From Isoetes taiwanensis (taxonomy: Eukaryota > Streptophyta > Lycopodiopsida > Isoetales > Isoetaceae): a stretch of 64,000 nt of DNA. This document shows, one piece after another, positions 1-11,879 of the stretch (position 1 is its first letter; every line of letters begins with the position of its first letter). Both the position numbers and the translations under genes were made by a program. The notes under the pieces were generated by a model. It did not search any database. It was not told where the DNA came from and saw only the letters and a list, made by a program, of their open reading frames with translations. Where the stretch lies: the NCBI GenBank assembly GCA_021234155.1, contig JAJEKV010000004.1, positions 26,271,831 through 26,335,830 on the forward strand, in the 5' to 3' direction.

Positions 1-616
1 TCATTATATCCTGGTGGCCAACGACCTTTTCACCAAGTGGGTAGAGGCAGCAGCCCTCAGAGAAGCCACAGCCCAAACAACGGCAAAATTCCTTTTGGAA
101 AACATATATAGCAGGTTTGGAGTACCATACAAATTGTTGACAGACAGGGGCAGTAATTTCATAAATGATGTGGTGTAGGCTATGTGTAAGGCTATGAAAA
201 TCAGGCATACAAAGAGTCGTTCTTACTACCCACAAGGCAACGGGCAGACGGAATCTAGTAACAAGCTATTGAAGAATATACTAAAGAAGACTGTAAGCCT
301 GCATAAACGAGATTAGCATGAGAAACTGCCACATGCACTTTGGGCATACAAACTGACCACTAAACATAGCTCAGGGTTCACATCGTTTGAGTTGACATAT
401 GGGGTGGAAGCTCATATGCCTATACACTTGGAGATTCCAGTGATGCAAGTCATGTGCGAGGTCATAGAAACAGATAAAGAAGCATACCAGCACATGTTGA
501 AAATGCTTCTTAAATTAGACGAGACAAGAGCTGAGGCATTGAATCTTAGTGGCCCCGGCGGGCCAGTTGGCCACACATTCATATTTTTTCAGAAATGGTT
601 GGCTACGCCAGAGTAG
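1..616 (+). pseudogene. Ty3/gypsy integrase fragment, two in-frame stops
   Basis: One reading frame (codons starting at position 2) runs through a retroviral-type integrase core. It opens with VANDLFTKWVEA, carries LLTDRGSNF around the second catalytic Asp, and then SYYPQGNGQTESSNK with the expected Glu. TAG stops at 176-178 and 314-316 interrupt it, and the frame then stays open to 616, ending in the helical tail typical after the core (ELTYGVEAHMPI, then TRAEALN). The wording resembles Tat/Athila-like gypsy integrases. The 5' part lies outside the window. No LTR or polypurine tract is obvious downstream, so this is a dead fragment. Confidence 0.9.
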
Positions 617-3100
617 GATACGTTCATGCCCTGACCGAAGGGTAGTGGCCAGTTCAAAACACGAATTTGTACATTTTACTTGTTTAGTAACCAATTCGAT
701 ATTTATTAAATCCGGCTAGGCATAGGGTGTGGCCATTTTGATTTTTTGTATGTGGAAAAAAACTTATCGAGATAGCCAATTAGAACCTAAAGTAAATTTG
801 AATGGGTCAAAGTTCTTCTGCTTTGATTTCTCTGAGAGCTTGGAAACGGAGGAAGCCTTCAAGATAATGCTGGATTTCGGGTCTTTAGGAGTTCGACTCA
901 GGACGTTATTTGCAATTCTTTATTAGGATATGGGCAAGTTTGTCTGCTCATTTGTTCTGCAGCAAGTGAGAACAGAGGCATGCCGTCTATGTGAGTAGAT
1001 TGTATTGCCTTGCTTAGAAAATGTTTATCTATTTTTGAAAAAGCTTTGCTTAGATACTCTGTTTGCGAGTTATTACAGACATTTAATCCAGATATCTATT
1101 CAAGAGAGTGTGTTGAATTTGACTTTGAGTTTCTTGGAGTGGTGCCTAGGATGCCTTATGTGCTCCAGACAAATATATATGGCAATGGCAGCGTAGCAAG
1201 AGGCCGGGAAGAAAGACTGCATCTATGGTTTCATCCAACATCAGATTTCCATCAATACAGCCTTTTCTGGAACGATTATCTAATAATAATCAAGATGGAT
1301 TTATACGTGAAGGTAAACTATCTTCATAGCCAATTCATGTGTAAGTTTTCTTCACCATTTGTAGCTATAGCTGATATATTAAGTTTGCTCATATTCTGGA
1401 TATAGTGGAGATTTGCAGAATTGAGATTGAGGCCAGTTCATGCTTTTTATTCTACTCTGAAGCACTATTTGCCAGTCAAATTTGTAAATCATGTGCCAGT
1501 TCTAACATTAGCTTGAGCCCCAATTAGACTCCTTATGATATCCATCCGTTTCTTCCCAAATAAGTAGCAGAAGTGTCTCAAGTATAGTTCAAATCACTTC
1601 CAAGTTCATATTTTCAGATCATGTTTTCTAGCAACCATCTTGCAAACTTCATGTTTTCTAACTCTCCAATTTCTGATATGCTCTTGATATGCTCTTAAGT
1701 CTTTTAATGCATTTCTCTTAATCCATATGCTCTGGTAAACCATCTCTGTAAATCCGTAATGCTCTCTTAATCCATATGCTCTAACACTTCATATCACGAT
1801 AATAACAATAGTCTCATTTCTTTGGAAATAGTTCTGCTACCAATAGCAATTGCAGGATGTCATAGTAATCATCATTGTCATATTACTTGAGAGAAGCCTA
1901 GGCAAGTATTCTATCGTCTTTGGAATTGGACCTCTCAATGTGCTGTAAAGTTGCAAAATCTGGAGACCAATGTAGTTCCCAACGAAAGCAAAAATTGCCA
2001 AGTATTGCAATTTGATCAACTTTAAAAATGTGGCTATCTTCGATTAACATTTCCACGCCATCCCAGAGTTTCAATGTTAGTAACATTTCCTTGCCATCAG
2101 CAGAGTTTCAATGCTAGAGAGCTGGCAAAACTTGAAGGAAAAAAATCTGTTAATAAATTTCTATAGACTCTGGGATTTGTCCAATACACAGAAGCTTGTT
2201 CCTATTTGCAGTTTCAAATGAGTGTTAAAATCAAGGTAGCATGGATGTTCTAGAAGGCAGCACATCTAGATATTAAGAGAAAAGTATTGTAAGAGAATTT
2301 CCCCCCTTACGAATTTTTCTATTTTATTTTTCATGCAAATGATATTTTCGTTAGAGCATTTGGGCTTGATCACATGATTATTTGTTTTGCAGCAGGTTTC
2401 TACATTGGTACTGTCCATCATTAAAACTGGAAGGGGCTAATCTCTAGCAATATTAAATACACATTGAGTTCAATGTAAGATAAGCTAATTTTTTTTCGTA
2501 CTATTATCCTTCACTTGGTTGCTTGCAGAGAAGGACTTGATACTGTGGAAATTATCTCAATGTTGTAGGCTTTATTATAGCTGCTAGGGTTGGAATTGCA
2601 GCTGCCAAAAGGCTCTGCGAGAAATGCAATTGTTAGACTCCATAGTCTCTGAGAATGTTGAGGATGTTGTTGCATCAAATGGCCGAGACGGATGGGCTGG
2701 GATGGATGGATAGGAACTGAAGAGGCCTTCTAGCACGAGACCACTAGAATCTTTAGAGACAAGGACAACCACTGTATGGCATGGTTCCTCATTATATTTC
2801 TATGGACTATGTGACCTTGAACCATGAAGAAGTTCCAAATGCAAGAAGCATTCACTAGCATTTCAATATATTCTCAATGGTGTGCTGCCAGATGGTGTTT
2901 AGAAGAAAACTTCTGTGTTCATCTTTGGATATTTTTTGGCCTCAGTGGACGATAAAAAATCATTCTCATTCTTAATCTCAATAGTTCTGGAACTCCCATA
3001 AAGATTGTAGACAAAATGATACGTGAGAATGGGGTCTAAAGGCTAGACAGTTCTTTTACTAATGTACTATAGTAATGGTCAATGATAAATGCAGGGCGAG
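617..3100. other. AT-rich stretch without recognisable genes
   Basis: No protein family, RNA gene or clear repeat boundary could be recognised. The longest open stretch, 1010-1405 on the plus strand (131 codons), has no recognisable motif and overlaps another open frame of 63 codons, which suggests chance. Its flanks are rich in TAA and TAG in all frames. Confidence 0.5.
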
Positions 3101-3101
3101 T

Positions 3102-3198
3102 CTAGAATCGTAAAATGCATGCCACTAGAGAAACAACCCACATATGTAGTCCACGATCATAAAATGCATGCCATTAGAGAAACAACCTACATATGTAA
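3102..3198. repeat. Two-copy tandem duplication, about 50 bp unit
   Basis: The words AAAATGCATGCCA and AGAGAAACAACC followed by CATATGTA occur twice in the same order, about 50 bp apart, with a few substitutions. This is a simple local duplication with no associated gene. Confidence 0.75.
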
Positions 3199-3478
3199 TA
3201 TCATTTTATAATTGCAGCTCGAAGGGGATCAATTTAACATATGGGATCCAATTTTGAGACACTAGAGTCAGGTTGAAGCTATAAGTCAGGTTGAGACATA
3301 ACATATGAAGTCGAGGATATTCTGGAAGACCGGAGAATGGTCGTCTTCAGTAACAATGAACCAGAGGATGACTATATGATATGCTGAAAGTACTTAATCT
3401 CCTTCCAATAGCGCGTACATGCATTTGACTGCCCATTACGATAACACAATCACTTGGCTAGAATTACATTTACAAGTT

Positions 3479-3527
3479 ACAAGAAATTTATCGCGGCGGC
3501 CTTGTGGCCGCCACGAACATTTCTCTT
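3479..3527. repeat. GC-rich palindromic microelement, copy A
   Basis: ACAAGAAATTTATCGC, then GGCGGCC, a short loop, GGCCGCC, and then CGAACATTTCTCTT. The two halves form a hairpin. A second copy lies at 11833-11879, and homology between the copies stops at the ends of this unit. The outer sequence (ACAAGAAATTT) resembles the start of plant CACTA-type terminal repeats, so it may be two terminal repeats joined head to head. In this copy the loop is longer (TTGT) and one stem position is mutated. Confidence 0.75.
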
Positions 3528-5890
3528 TCCCAACCCTTTGTGTGTACGAAGGGGGATTCAAAGGTGTTTCTAACACTTGTGACATTGCAAAAAACCATTC
3601 TCACCGAAGAAATTATGTGCAAAAATGATAAAATATTGAAACTAGCACATTGGCCCATTACTTTTAGTACATCTATGTTTACAAATGCCTAGCACATTCA
3701 TAATGTGGTAAGACAATATTGTTGTTCTCACAATCAATGTTTAAATAACATTTTAATGTTAATGTTTAATGTTAATAATCTTGAGGGAGTGGTGTTTGCT
3801 TTTTTGTAGAGTAAATGGTTAGGTCTAATTCCTTGAATTGTGTCATTTGTTTATTGTGCTCATATTATTAGAAACAGGAGGTACAATATGTCCACAAGAG
3901 ATGCTACAACCATCTCGGGCCAACCACACTCCGGATCAATTTTCGGATCTGGCCGGATTTGGCCACCCGCCATACTGCGGTGCACACACCCAACTTTCTA
4001 TGATAGGACCATCGGATTAAAAAAAAAAAAAAAAAAAAGCAATCCCTAACCCCTCTTTTTTCGCCCACCAATGTTAAAAAAAAAAAATAGAAACTACAAA
4101 CTTTGATGTGGCAATTTAAACACCAAACTATAGAATTCTTTAAATTACAACCTGTACTTCATCTAGCAATGTCAAGTCCATTTTTTCACACAACTAGAAG
4201 TGCCAAGTTCAACACATGATCTTGATGATTGATGTAGTTCATGACGGGTATGAAATACATGTTTCATACATGTTTGTGAGGTAACTCCAAAAAGAAAGCT
4301 GAGCATCCATTGGAAAGCCTAACAAATTATCTGCATCTTACAACTACAAATCAGAACATGACAGAATTGTCTAAAGACCATGCTGAACTATACAACCATT
4401 GTGCAAGAAGTCTACCTTACTTAAGAGTATAATTATGCACCTGCATAAGTGAAGCAGATTCCACCAACAAATGTATGTAGGACGCATGTCAACATAAAGA
4501 GAAATATATACATGCATGATGACCACACTTCTCATCAGGAAATGCCATTACATTTGCAAAGGTATAAGGCCAGCCAATGATAGGCAGCCATTGCTAGAAG
4601 CTAACACCATAACCAAGCGTAATAAGGTATAATTGGTCTACTCTAACTTTAATACAAATACAACCAGTTGTAAAAAACACACATTTTCCTACAATGGACA
4701 TGGTTATCCAAGTTCAATAAGTGTTTAGCATTGCTAGTAATACGTGCAAGCAGATAACTCGCACAACTTAAAAATAGCATTGCTGCAAAAACTACGTTCC
4801 ATCGCTGGATAGTCAAACAGGGTTTACCAAAAAAGAGAATAAAACTAACAGAGACACCTAGAAAAATGTTGGCAGTGAAGAATGCATTTTTAAAATGCCA
4901 GGATCAGACCATGTTTTCCACTACTGTGCCTTCTGTAAACCGATCAATAAGACAAAAGAGGATATTGGCAAGATTCAGCCATAGAAAGTAAATCTTCATG
5001 CTTATTTGGAAGTTATTTCAGATCATAGGTAACATTACCAAATTTACCTCATTTGCCACAGTAAATATGATTAAATATAATGTAACAAAAGCTTACCAAG
5101 TTTGAGGCTCATATACACCAAGTTCTGACCATATACACGCATCCACAATTCTCAAAAAATACCTTAAGAGATCTTTGCAGATCCCTGCTGCAAAGTTTGA
5201 GAAAAGGACACAACGACAGCTTTCGGTAACCTCTTCATGTCTTCCTAGCTTCTACAGCAAATAACAAATACTTAGACCATTTTCAAGATGTCCTTCTAAA
5301 ACACTATCTTTTTTTGCCATTAAAGCTAACAATCTTGCAAATATGTCACAATCTAGAAATTCAAAGCAAGTTTACTCAACACAGCCCTGAATCGGAGTTT
5401 CTGGTAAATCATATTATGCTTTAGCACAGATCATGTCGCAGCATGGAACCATTCTTGGAGCAGACATTATCCGAAATTTAAGAATACTGCTGACTTTCTA
5501 AAGCCAAATATTGTAAGCAACTCATTCATTACCTTGAAGGATTTTTCCCCATCTTCCATGCGCTCTATCAATGTCATCCAAATCCTAGCATTACCTGAAG
5601 AAAGCGAATAACTGCATCACTAATATTGAAAACAGAATAAATAGCTTTGAAAGAATAGAGAACATCAATGGCAGTGACGATTTTACGCTGCTCTGTATAT
5701 CTGACAGCATCACGAATCACATTCTGAAGAAAATCTTGAGAATACCACATGTTTCTTCATAGATAAAGCAGCTGGCACAAGGCAACCAAAATTAAAACAC
5801 TACATGGTTTTTCTCATGTTTATGACCATAAAACCATTCTCCAAAACCAATACATGTAAGTGGGTTGATATCATTAAAAACCATATATGG
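3528..5890. other. AT-rich stretch without recognisable genes
   Basis: Nothing recognisable was found. A run of A residues lies near 4019-4038, shortly after TCGGATTAA; it could be the tail of an old retroposed sequence, but the sequence before it matches no family I know. Another A-run lies near 4077-4087. No open frame above 70 codons has a recognisable motif. Confidence 0.45.
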
Positions 5891-5904
5891 CTAAAGTACG
5901 TGGT

Positions 5905-6480
5905 CTGCATATGGTGTTCGTTAAGGTGGTTTTTGGACATGTTTAAAAACTATAGTTTAATATAGCTCTTCATGTAAATGGTTTATGAATGTGGTATTTG
6001 ACATTGTAATTATAGGTGGTTCGTATGTGGTGTTCAATATGGTGGTTTTTTAATATGTTTAGTAGATATAGTTTAACATAACACTTCATGTATGTAGTTT
6101 GTAAAAGTGATTCTTAAATGTTAAACTATCACGACTAAATGTTGTGGTAAGCTTGAATAGTTAGATTCATAAGTCACCATTGGTTGGTGGTCCACAACCT
6201 TTTATGTTTATGCATTGAAACCATAAATAGTTTACTAGTAAAACGCACTAGCTTCTTAATGTCTATTTTGAAACCATAAATGGTTTAGTAGTAGAATACA
6301 CTAGCTTCTTAATGTCTATTTAACTTGGTTAAAGTTATAAATCACTAGTGTTTTGTTGATCAAAACATTCCAAATTGTTATATTATAACACCTTATTGTA
6401 TTACAGCTTTACATGTAGTGGCATTCATAATCACTAGTGTTTTCTTGTTCAAGACATTTCAAGTTAGTTAATTAACACCT
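5905..6480. repeat. Nested diverged tandem duplications
   Basis: Three local duplications follow each other. First, ATGGTGTTCG...GGTGGTTTTT...TATAGTTTAA...CTTCATGTA near 5910 recurs near 6030. Second, GAAACCATAAAT and CACTAGCTTCTTAATGTC near 6220 recur near 6270. Third, AATCACTAGTGTTTT near 6345 recurs near 6430. All are diverged and without coding content. Similar GTGGTTTTT wording appears again at 11240-11370. Confidence 0.6.
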
Positions 6481-6559
6481 CGTTATAATGTAGCTTTACA
6501 TGTATTGATTTATCTGATAAACCATCAAATACTTTCCATCAACATCTTACACTTTGGGG

Positions 6560-6650
6560 CCAAGGAATCGAACCTCAGATCAACCATACCCCATAAGTGA
6601 CATGTGAACCCTTCATGCGAAGGGACTATTCCCCACCTCTTTTATACATT
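6560..6650 (-). repeat. Possible tRNA-derived SINE head (B box on minus strand)
   Basis: Read on the minus strand, 6564-6574 is GGTTCGATTCC, a perfect RNA polymerase III B box. The 70 bases before it (AAGGGTTCACATGTCACTT and TATGGGGTATGG) could hold a diverged A box. No intact tRNA cloverleaf can be formed. A SINE head or an old tRNA relic is the likeliest reading, but the element's 3' end was not found. Confidence 0.3.
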
Positions 6651-7265
6651 AGCTAATGATACTAGGAAGCACGTAGTGGAGCTTGACTGGCAAACATTAG
6701 CAGCCAAACCTTCAAAACTTCAAAACTGAAGGCATTCCATTGTGCGGCTTCAATATTCTATGATAAGATCTATGCCAAGCACTCATCAATAGCACTAGTA
6801 TATGCAGAAATCGATATGCATTAGTTGCTTAGAAGTCCTTCCTTGAATCACCTTTTTTCCACACAGCCGTAGGATCATCACCATTTGTCTATGATGCTCA
6901 ATTTTCGAGAACCAATAGGGGATCAACTTCTTCTTTGGTCACCTACAAGAAGTTCAAAATATATTGTTCAACGTGCAACGTGCAGTATATGCAATAAAAC
7001 AGTTAATTATTGACAACAAGAAATGACCACTCTAGCTAAAAAAATGCATACCAAACATATAGAGAAATAAATATGCAGGACGGGGTATTAAGAGCATAGC
7101 CGTCTCATATACATGGACGCAATGGAAAAAGAACCATAAAATGCTAATTCCATTCATACAATACCCCGATGATCAATCATTTGATACTTCCAAACGTAAA
7201 ACACTTATTTCAAGACCGCACTAGCACAATTAGTAGTATTACCGGAGCTTTGAGAGATGACTTCG

Positions 7266-7745
7266 CTAGGCTTCGGGGCCTTCTATTACACATACATATG
7301 AATACAGTGCCATACCAACAACAGCAACTCCAATTCCAAAAACGTTCCTCCAGCTGAAAGGATTTCTCAGGAGAATATATCCAAGAGCAAGAACAAGGCA
7401 TGTCCTTAAATGGCCAATTACTTGATATGTAACATATGATGTCTTGCCAATGACAAGAAAGGTACTGAAGTTGACTGACACAGATATCAAGCAAGATAGG
7501 ATGATAAAAAACTGCAAGACAGTCATCTTCAATAAGCAAATGCAAACCCGGAAGAAAAAACATAAAACAAATACCAGAACCAACCAACTTACCAGGACTT
7601 TGAATGTGTATCAAAAAGCAAATACATTTTGGTGGGTAAGAAGGTTGTCCATAAATGGGCCCGTCAAAAACAGAGTCATTGCTTGGTAAGGGCAAGACTG
7701 GTACAGCAGCTGTGTTGATGAGACCTTGAATCTCTTTTGGATGGC
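7266..7745 (-). pseudogene. UDP-xylose transporter-like fragment (two 3' exons, nonsense mutation)
   Basis: The last exon (7511-7266) encodes FFIILSCLISVSVNFSTFLV, then IGKTSYVTYQVIGHLRTCLV and SWRNVFGIGVAVVGMALYSY. This closely matches the C-terminal membrane helices of plant UDP-xylose transporters (UXT, the KT subgroup of nucleotide-sugar transporters), which carry UDP-xylose into the Golgi. The preceding exon (about 7740-7593) encodes KRFKVSSTQLLYQSCPYQA and MTLFLTGPFMDNLLTHQNVF, as expected for the family. An 81-bp intron (7592-7512, GTAAGT...TTGCAG) joins them in phase. TGA at 7613-7611 sits where the family has Lys, just before YTFKV. None of the upstream exons (more than half the protein) was found within several kb. 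I read it as a captured or decayed 3' fragment, not a working gene. Confidence 0.85.
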
Positions 7746-8253
7746 ATAATGCAGTAAAGGAAACTTGAGCATCTCTGTTTTGCTCAGCTTGTGCCAACTT
7801 GAGCATTTCTCCTTCATCCTTATCTCACTGTTACTTTTTCATCTCCTTGAAAGGTGCTCCACGCCTTTTCTACCACTAAAGCATCCCTAAATCTTTCCCC
7901 TAAAAAATGAAATTTCCATTGAGAAGTGACATTTACCATCTCAGAGGTGTCCTTTGGTAAGATACTGCTAGTGTAAATCAAATGCTACCAGCACATAACT
8001 AACTCAGATAAATTAGAGCAAACACAAGCGACATGGAGTAACTAAGGCTGAGTGACTAATATTTTTAGCTAAAAGCACTGCACAAACCATGGCTCTTCGC
8101 CAAACGCATCTCTTGGGGCTTACAGGGTTCTGCACATGGCCACTGACACCATAGTTAAAGCTCAATCTCAAGCACATGGAGAAGGCATGGAGCAACTATA
8201 CATTGAAAAAACAAAGTAAGAAAGCCACAACGGCCTACATTCATGCCCAATTG

Positions 8254-8325
8254 TGCATTCCGACTGGATAAAATGCTATGCACAATGCTCTGGAGATCGA
8301 GATGCATTTTATCCAGTCGGAATGC
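8254..8325. repeat. Perfect 22-bp inverted repeat with 28-bp loop
   Basis: GCATTCCGACTGGATAAAATGC at 8254-8275 is repeated in exact reverse complement at 8304-8325. No protein context explains it. Candidates are the remains of a short foldback element or a recent inverted duplication; a small-RNA hairpin is possible but unsupported. Confidence 0.85.
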
Positions 8326-8959
8326 ATTTGATAGGCTTCATGCATATGTCTTATACTATATGTACTTTGTCTGCCAGCAAATAGTTGGCCTAGCAAATAT
8401 GTTCTATCAATAACAGAAAAAAATGATGTTAATGCACCAAGAGTGATTTGAATCTCTTACCCAAGTCATGAACCGACATATCTTCCCCGATTTGAGCATA
8501 GACCATCCAAATCGCAAAGCTCGTTCTTTGTTCAAAGATTACGCATGGAGCTCTTACTTGCACCTTCACGCCGGCTTATTCTCTCGCTTTGAAGGAGGTT
8601 CATGCTCAAACAGAAGTGATGAAGCTGCAGCCATGAAGCATAGGCAGATTCAATCACTTCTAACCAATAGTCACAGATCGGCCACAAATGAGAGACCTAC
8701 ACATTTATGGAACTTGAATTCACTTCTGGGAAATCTGAAAGAAGCGACCAAATGATGGCAAATGTACCCGGTCAAATTGCAAGCAAGCTCAGCTAATCCC
8801 CAAACATCCACAAATAGTGTGATATTAAACAGAAACTAGTGTAAAAAAACAACACAGATAAAGAGAATAAATACCTTGCCAGCAAAAAATGGAGACATAA
8901 AGGAGTATTTGCATAAACAAAAAACACTCAATTCATATAAGGTAACTGTAAACATTGAT

Positions 8960-9470
8960 GTGATCCTCCCTTGACAATGTGCAGGGAATTCTAACGTTCC
9001 TACAACAGTCATGTCACCCACATAAAATCAAATTGGCTTATATATGCAGAGGTTTTCTGCGGAATAAACTCTTGCAATCCATATAGCCATTACAGGTAAT
9101 TTGCCCCTCAGCCTGCATCATTGGTTGTTAACATCAATGAGAAATTCTGGCTGTGAGCATACAGTAATCCATCTGTCTACCTTTAGGTCTTTATCAAGCT
9201 TGCCAGCCAAGGCCAAAAGAAGACTTGTTTTTCAGAACTTGGCGGACCTAGCAGAAGTGTCATTCTGTAAATGAAAGGGCAATTTGTCTTTCAATTCCTA
9301 TTAATGAAACGTGTATTGGTCTATTCACACAAAAAGCTAACCTTTCAGGCTTAAGGACGCCAGTGACATCCTATAAAAGTGTGAGCTTGGTACTCTTTGT
9401 TGTGGATATGCCTACCGCATTAACGCACCTCGCATGTGGCATTTTTCCAAGATAAACACGACTATTTAAA
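8960..9470 (-). pseudogene. PDR-type ABCG transporter fragment with frameshifts
   Basis: Several pieces, in correct order on the minus strand, match the first nucleotide-binding domain of full-size ABCG (pleiotropic drug resistance) transporters. They are LTLL then DVTGVLKPER (near 9400-9342), MTLLLGPPSS with the P-loop (9264 onward), LLLALAGKLDKDLK, GQITCNGY, FIPQKTSAYISQFDF and GDMTVVGTLEFPAHCQG (to about 8960). A 77-bp intron (9341-9265, GTTAGC...TTTACAG) separates KPER from MTLL in phase. The frame changes several times: a base is lost after the P-loop, a stop follows the LDKDLK region, and a shift falls between TCNGY and FIPQK. The P-loop Gly before Lys is Glu. No downstream transporter sequence (membrane domain, second NBD) was found. 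It is a decayed fragment of a plasma-membrane exporter gene. Confidence 0.85.
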
Positions 9471-9862
9471 AGTGACAAAACTGCCGTGGATGCTTCCAGC
9501 TTAAGAACAACTTCACCTAAGCTTGAAAGGGACTTCAAATTTTACTTTGGCATCTCTTGCGTGATTCATCAACTCCGGATACTATAAATACCGATTGCGA
9601 AAGATTTTTTTAGCACTGGTAGTTACATGGACGAAATAACGAATCAAAAAGCTTAATCGAGAATCTTTGTCCATGAAAATCTCATAGCAAGGGAGCAAAG
9701 ACGGAGTATGCTATACCTGGACGCGTGCATAGGACCCATGGGGAGTTCTTCCGGAGCTGACGGGCGCTGGATTGGGTGCCCTAATCTCGCCCTAACCTTT
9801 TACCTACTTTCACATTTCCTTTCATTTTTTCTTAAGAAAAAAATTATGCCATGAAAAAATTA

Positions 9863-10145
9863 TGCCATGAAAAAATAACAAGTTAGAAAAAGATAGAAGA
9901 TGTGTTTGTTGCATGCGATAAATATACATTTGCATGAAAAAATAACAAGTTTGAAACATAATACCTAGATAGAAGATGTATTTGTTGCATGCGACGAAGA
10001 TACATTCGCATGAAAAAATAACGAGTTCGAAACATGATAGAAGATAGTATTTGTTGCATGCGATAAAGAAAAAACAACAAGTTTGGAACATGATGCCTAG
10101 ATAGAAGATGTATTTGTTGGATGCCATAAAGATATATTTGCATCT
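9863..10145. repeat. Four-copy minisatellite, about 75 bp unit
   Basis: The unit ATGAAAAAATAACAAGTT, GAAACAT, AGATAGAAGATGTATTTGTT, GCATGCGA and GATACATT..GCATG repeats four times with deletions; the third unit is shortest. The open frames on the minus strand here (tandem FFIACNKY-like words) are products of the repeat and not a gene. Confidence 0.85.
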
Positions 10146-10149
10146 TTGG

Positions 10150-11390
10150 TAATTACTCAGTATCGTAGTAATTAATTGCCTCGCTAAACAAAATAAATAT
10201 AGAACATTTACAGTTGCTTTATGCATGCCAAACAAAACAAATGCATGCATATGCATGTCAAATATTTAATACTCGTCCCATCTTATTACATATGGTGCAT
10301 GCATTAATCTATAATTACCACTTTATCGTGCACGGAACAGGCAGTTAGCATTCCACGGCGTGGGATAGTCTTACCCCCGGATTGGGGATCTCGAGGTGTG
10401 ATCCCGAGGATCTGATCCGGCGGACGTGTGATCCCCGAGGACGATCCACCGTTAACTCCGCTAGCTTAAAAGGTGACTGCGCAGTTTAGGGCCATTTTTT
10501 GGCCGGATTTTTGCTTGCTGGTAGCAGCGGCGCTGCCCTCTCTTCCTCCTTGGCATCAAACTATAGCTCTTCTCAAGCCCATTCCGACCAACCTCGCACA
10601 AACCCCAGCCGATTCCGTGGAGGATCGGCGAAGAAAAAAGCATAAGAAAACTTGGCAGTATAAATAAAGCCACAGCATATTTTATCACGTTGGCAGACAC
10701 AAGGATATGCTAAGAATCAAAATAATGTTTCACCTCAGTTTAGGCAAGTCTGCTAAATTACTAAAGACTATATCTATAGTGGATTGATAACGGTTACTTA
10801 TGACAATTGTTTTTTGGATCCCTTAAATGAGTAACTAGTATGGATAGCTTTTAGGTGATAACTATGAATGATTACCCCAAGTAACTCTGTATTGAAAACT
10901 ATGCTACAAACTACAACCATTTTTTGTAACATACATTGTGATAATAGAAAACTAGCATAAATGACCACCATGGCATTTAAATTGGTATAAAAAACCACGT
11001 TATGGACTGGTTCAACTTCTTCAAGCCATGTGACAATTGAAAACCAAGGTAAACAACCATTGCCATTTTTAAAGTGACGTTGAAAACCATGTTATAAACC
11101 ATTGTCAATTTAATAAACTAGGCTACGCTAAAAAACCAACATGAATTACCACCACAATGCTAGAAACAATGTAAAAAACTAATAACGGTTCTAATAAACC
11201 ATGCCATAACAAAAAATCAACATGCATAACCAGATACTAGTTATGAAAACCACTATGTTATGTGGTTTTTATTAAGAATGTTATGTGGTTTTTATTAAGA
11301 ATAAAATGTTTAGCATAAAAAACCATATCCATAGTGGTTTTTCAGTGGTTTATTATAGTGGTTAAATTTTTGGGTGCCTTGTGTGGTACG
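10150..11390. other. No gene recognised; short GC-rich patch and GTGGTTTTT repeats
   Basis: At 10376-10447 a GC-rich patch contains two spaced copies of GTGTGATCCC(C)GAGGA and ACGTG cores, which could be promoter elements, but no open frame follows. From 11230 to 11370, TTATGTGGTTTTTATTAAGAA is repeated in tandem, with further GTGGTTTTT words after it, recalling the 5.9-6.1 kb region. Nothing else was recognised. Confidence 0.4.
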
Positions 11391-11832
11391 CTTAACACTG
11401 CCTCTTCAGGGCAAGGCTGACGATTAAGGTGCTCGCTTTTCCAAACCCACCGCCAAGTTGTTCAAGAAAAATACAAAAAGGAAAACCCTTGCCCCGCTTC
11501 AGAAGGGATCGCCTCGCTCCGTCCTGGACAAAAAGCAAAAAAATTTTGGAAGGAAACTTCCCGGCCAGGGAGTCTCCGGGAAACTTGCCCCCGGGCGGCG
11601 GCATTTGACAAATTTTAGAACTGGAACCGCCGCCATAGCCCCGAGCTTAATGCATGCCATCGCCATAGCCACCGGGCTAACTTGAATCCATTTTTTCGAT
11701 TTCATTTTTCTATGGCCTTTTTTTTCTCTCCCTATTTTTCCTTCCTGAATACGTTCCACTTTTAGAGGCAAGCATCGACTTAATATGCCGAAAAGAATCT
11801 TGCCCTTGAGGTTTATATATGTTATATTATAT

Positions 11833-11879
11833 ACAAGAAATTTATCGCGGCGGCCAAGGCCGCCGCGAACATTTCTCTT
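11833..11879. repeat. GC-rich palindromic microelement, copy B
   Basis: This is the better preserved copy of the element at 3479-3527: ACAAGAAATTTATCGC, GGCGGCC, AA, GGCCGCC, GCGAACATTTCTCTT. The central GCGGCGGCCAAGGCCGCCGC is a perfect stem with a two-base loop, and the outer arms pair imperfectly. Flanking sequence is unrelated to that of copy A. Confidence 0.8.

Noticed and set aside
8467-8755. Further ABCG exon on the minus strand (SRREGASKS-like words)
   Set aside because: Similarity to the ELSRREKEA region is too weak and frames are broken; not included in the pseudogene limits.
9822-10256. 144-codon minus-strand frame rich in Phe, Tyr and Ile
   Set aside because: It is produced by the 75-bp minisatellite; the amino-acid words repeat with the DNA unit.
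11833-11879. Helitron 3' end (hairpin near terminus)
   Set aside because: No CTRR follows the hairpin, and homology between the two copies also stops just before the stem, so it is a short unit and not an element end.
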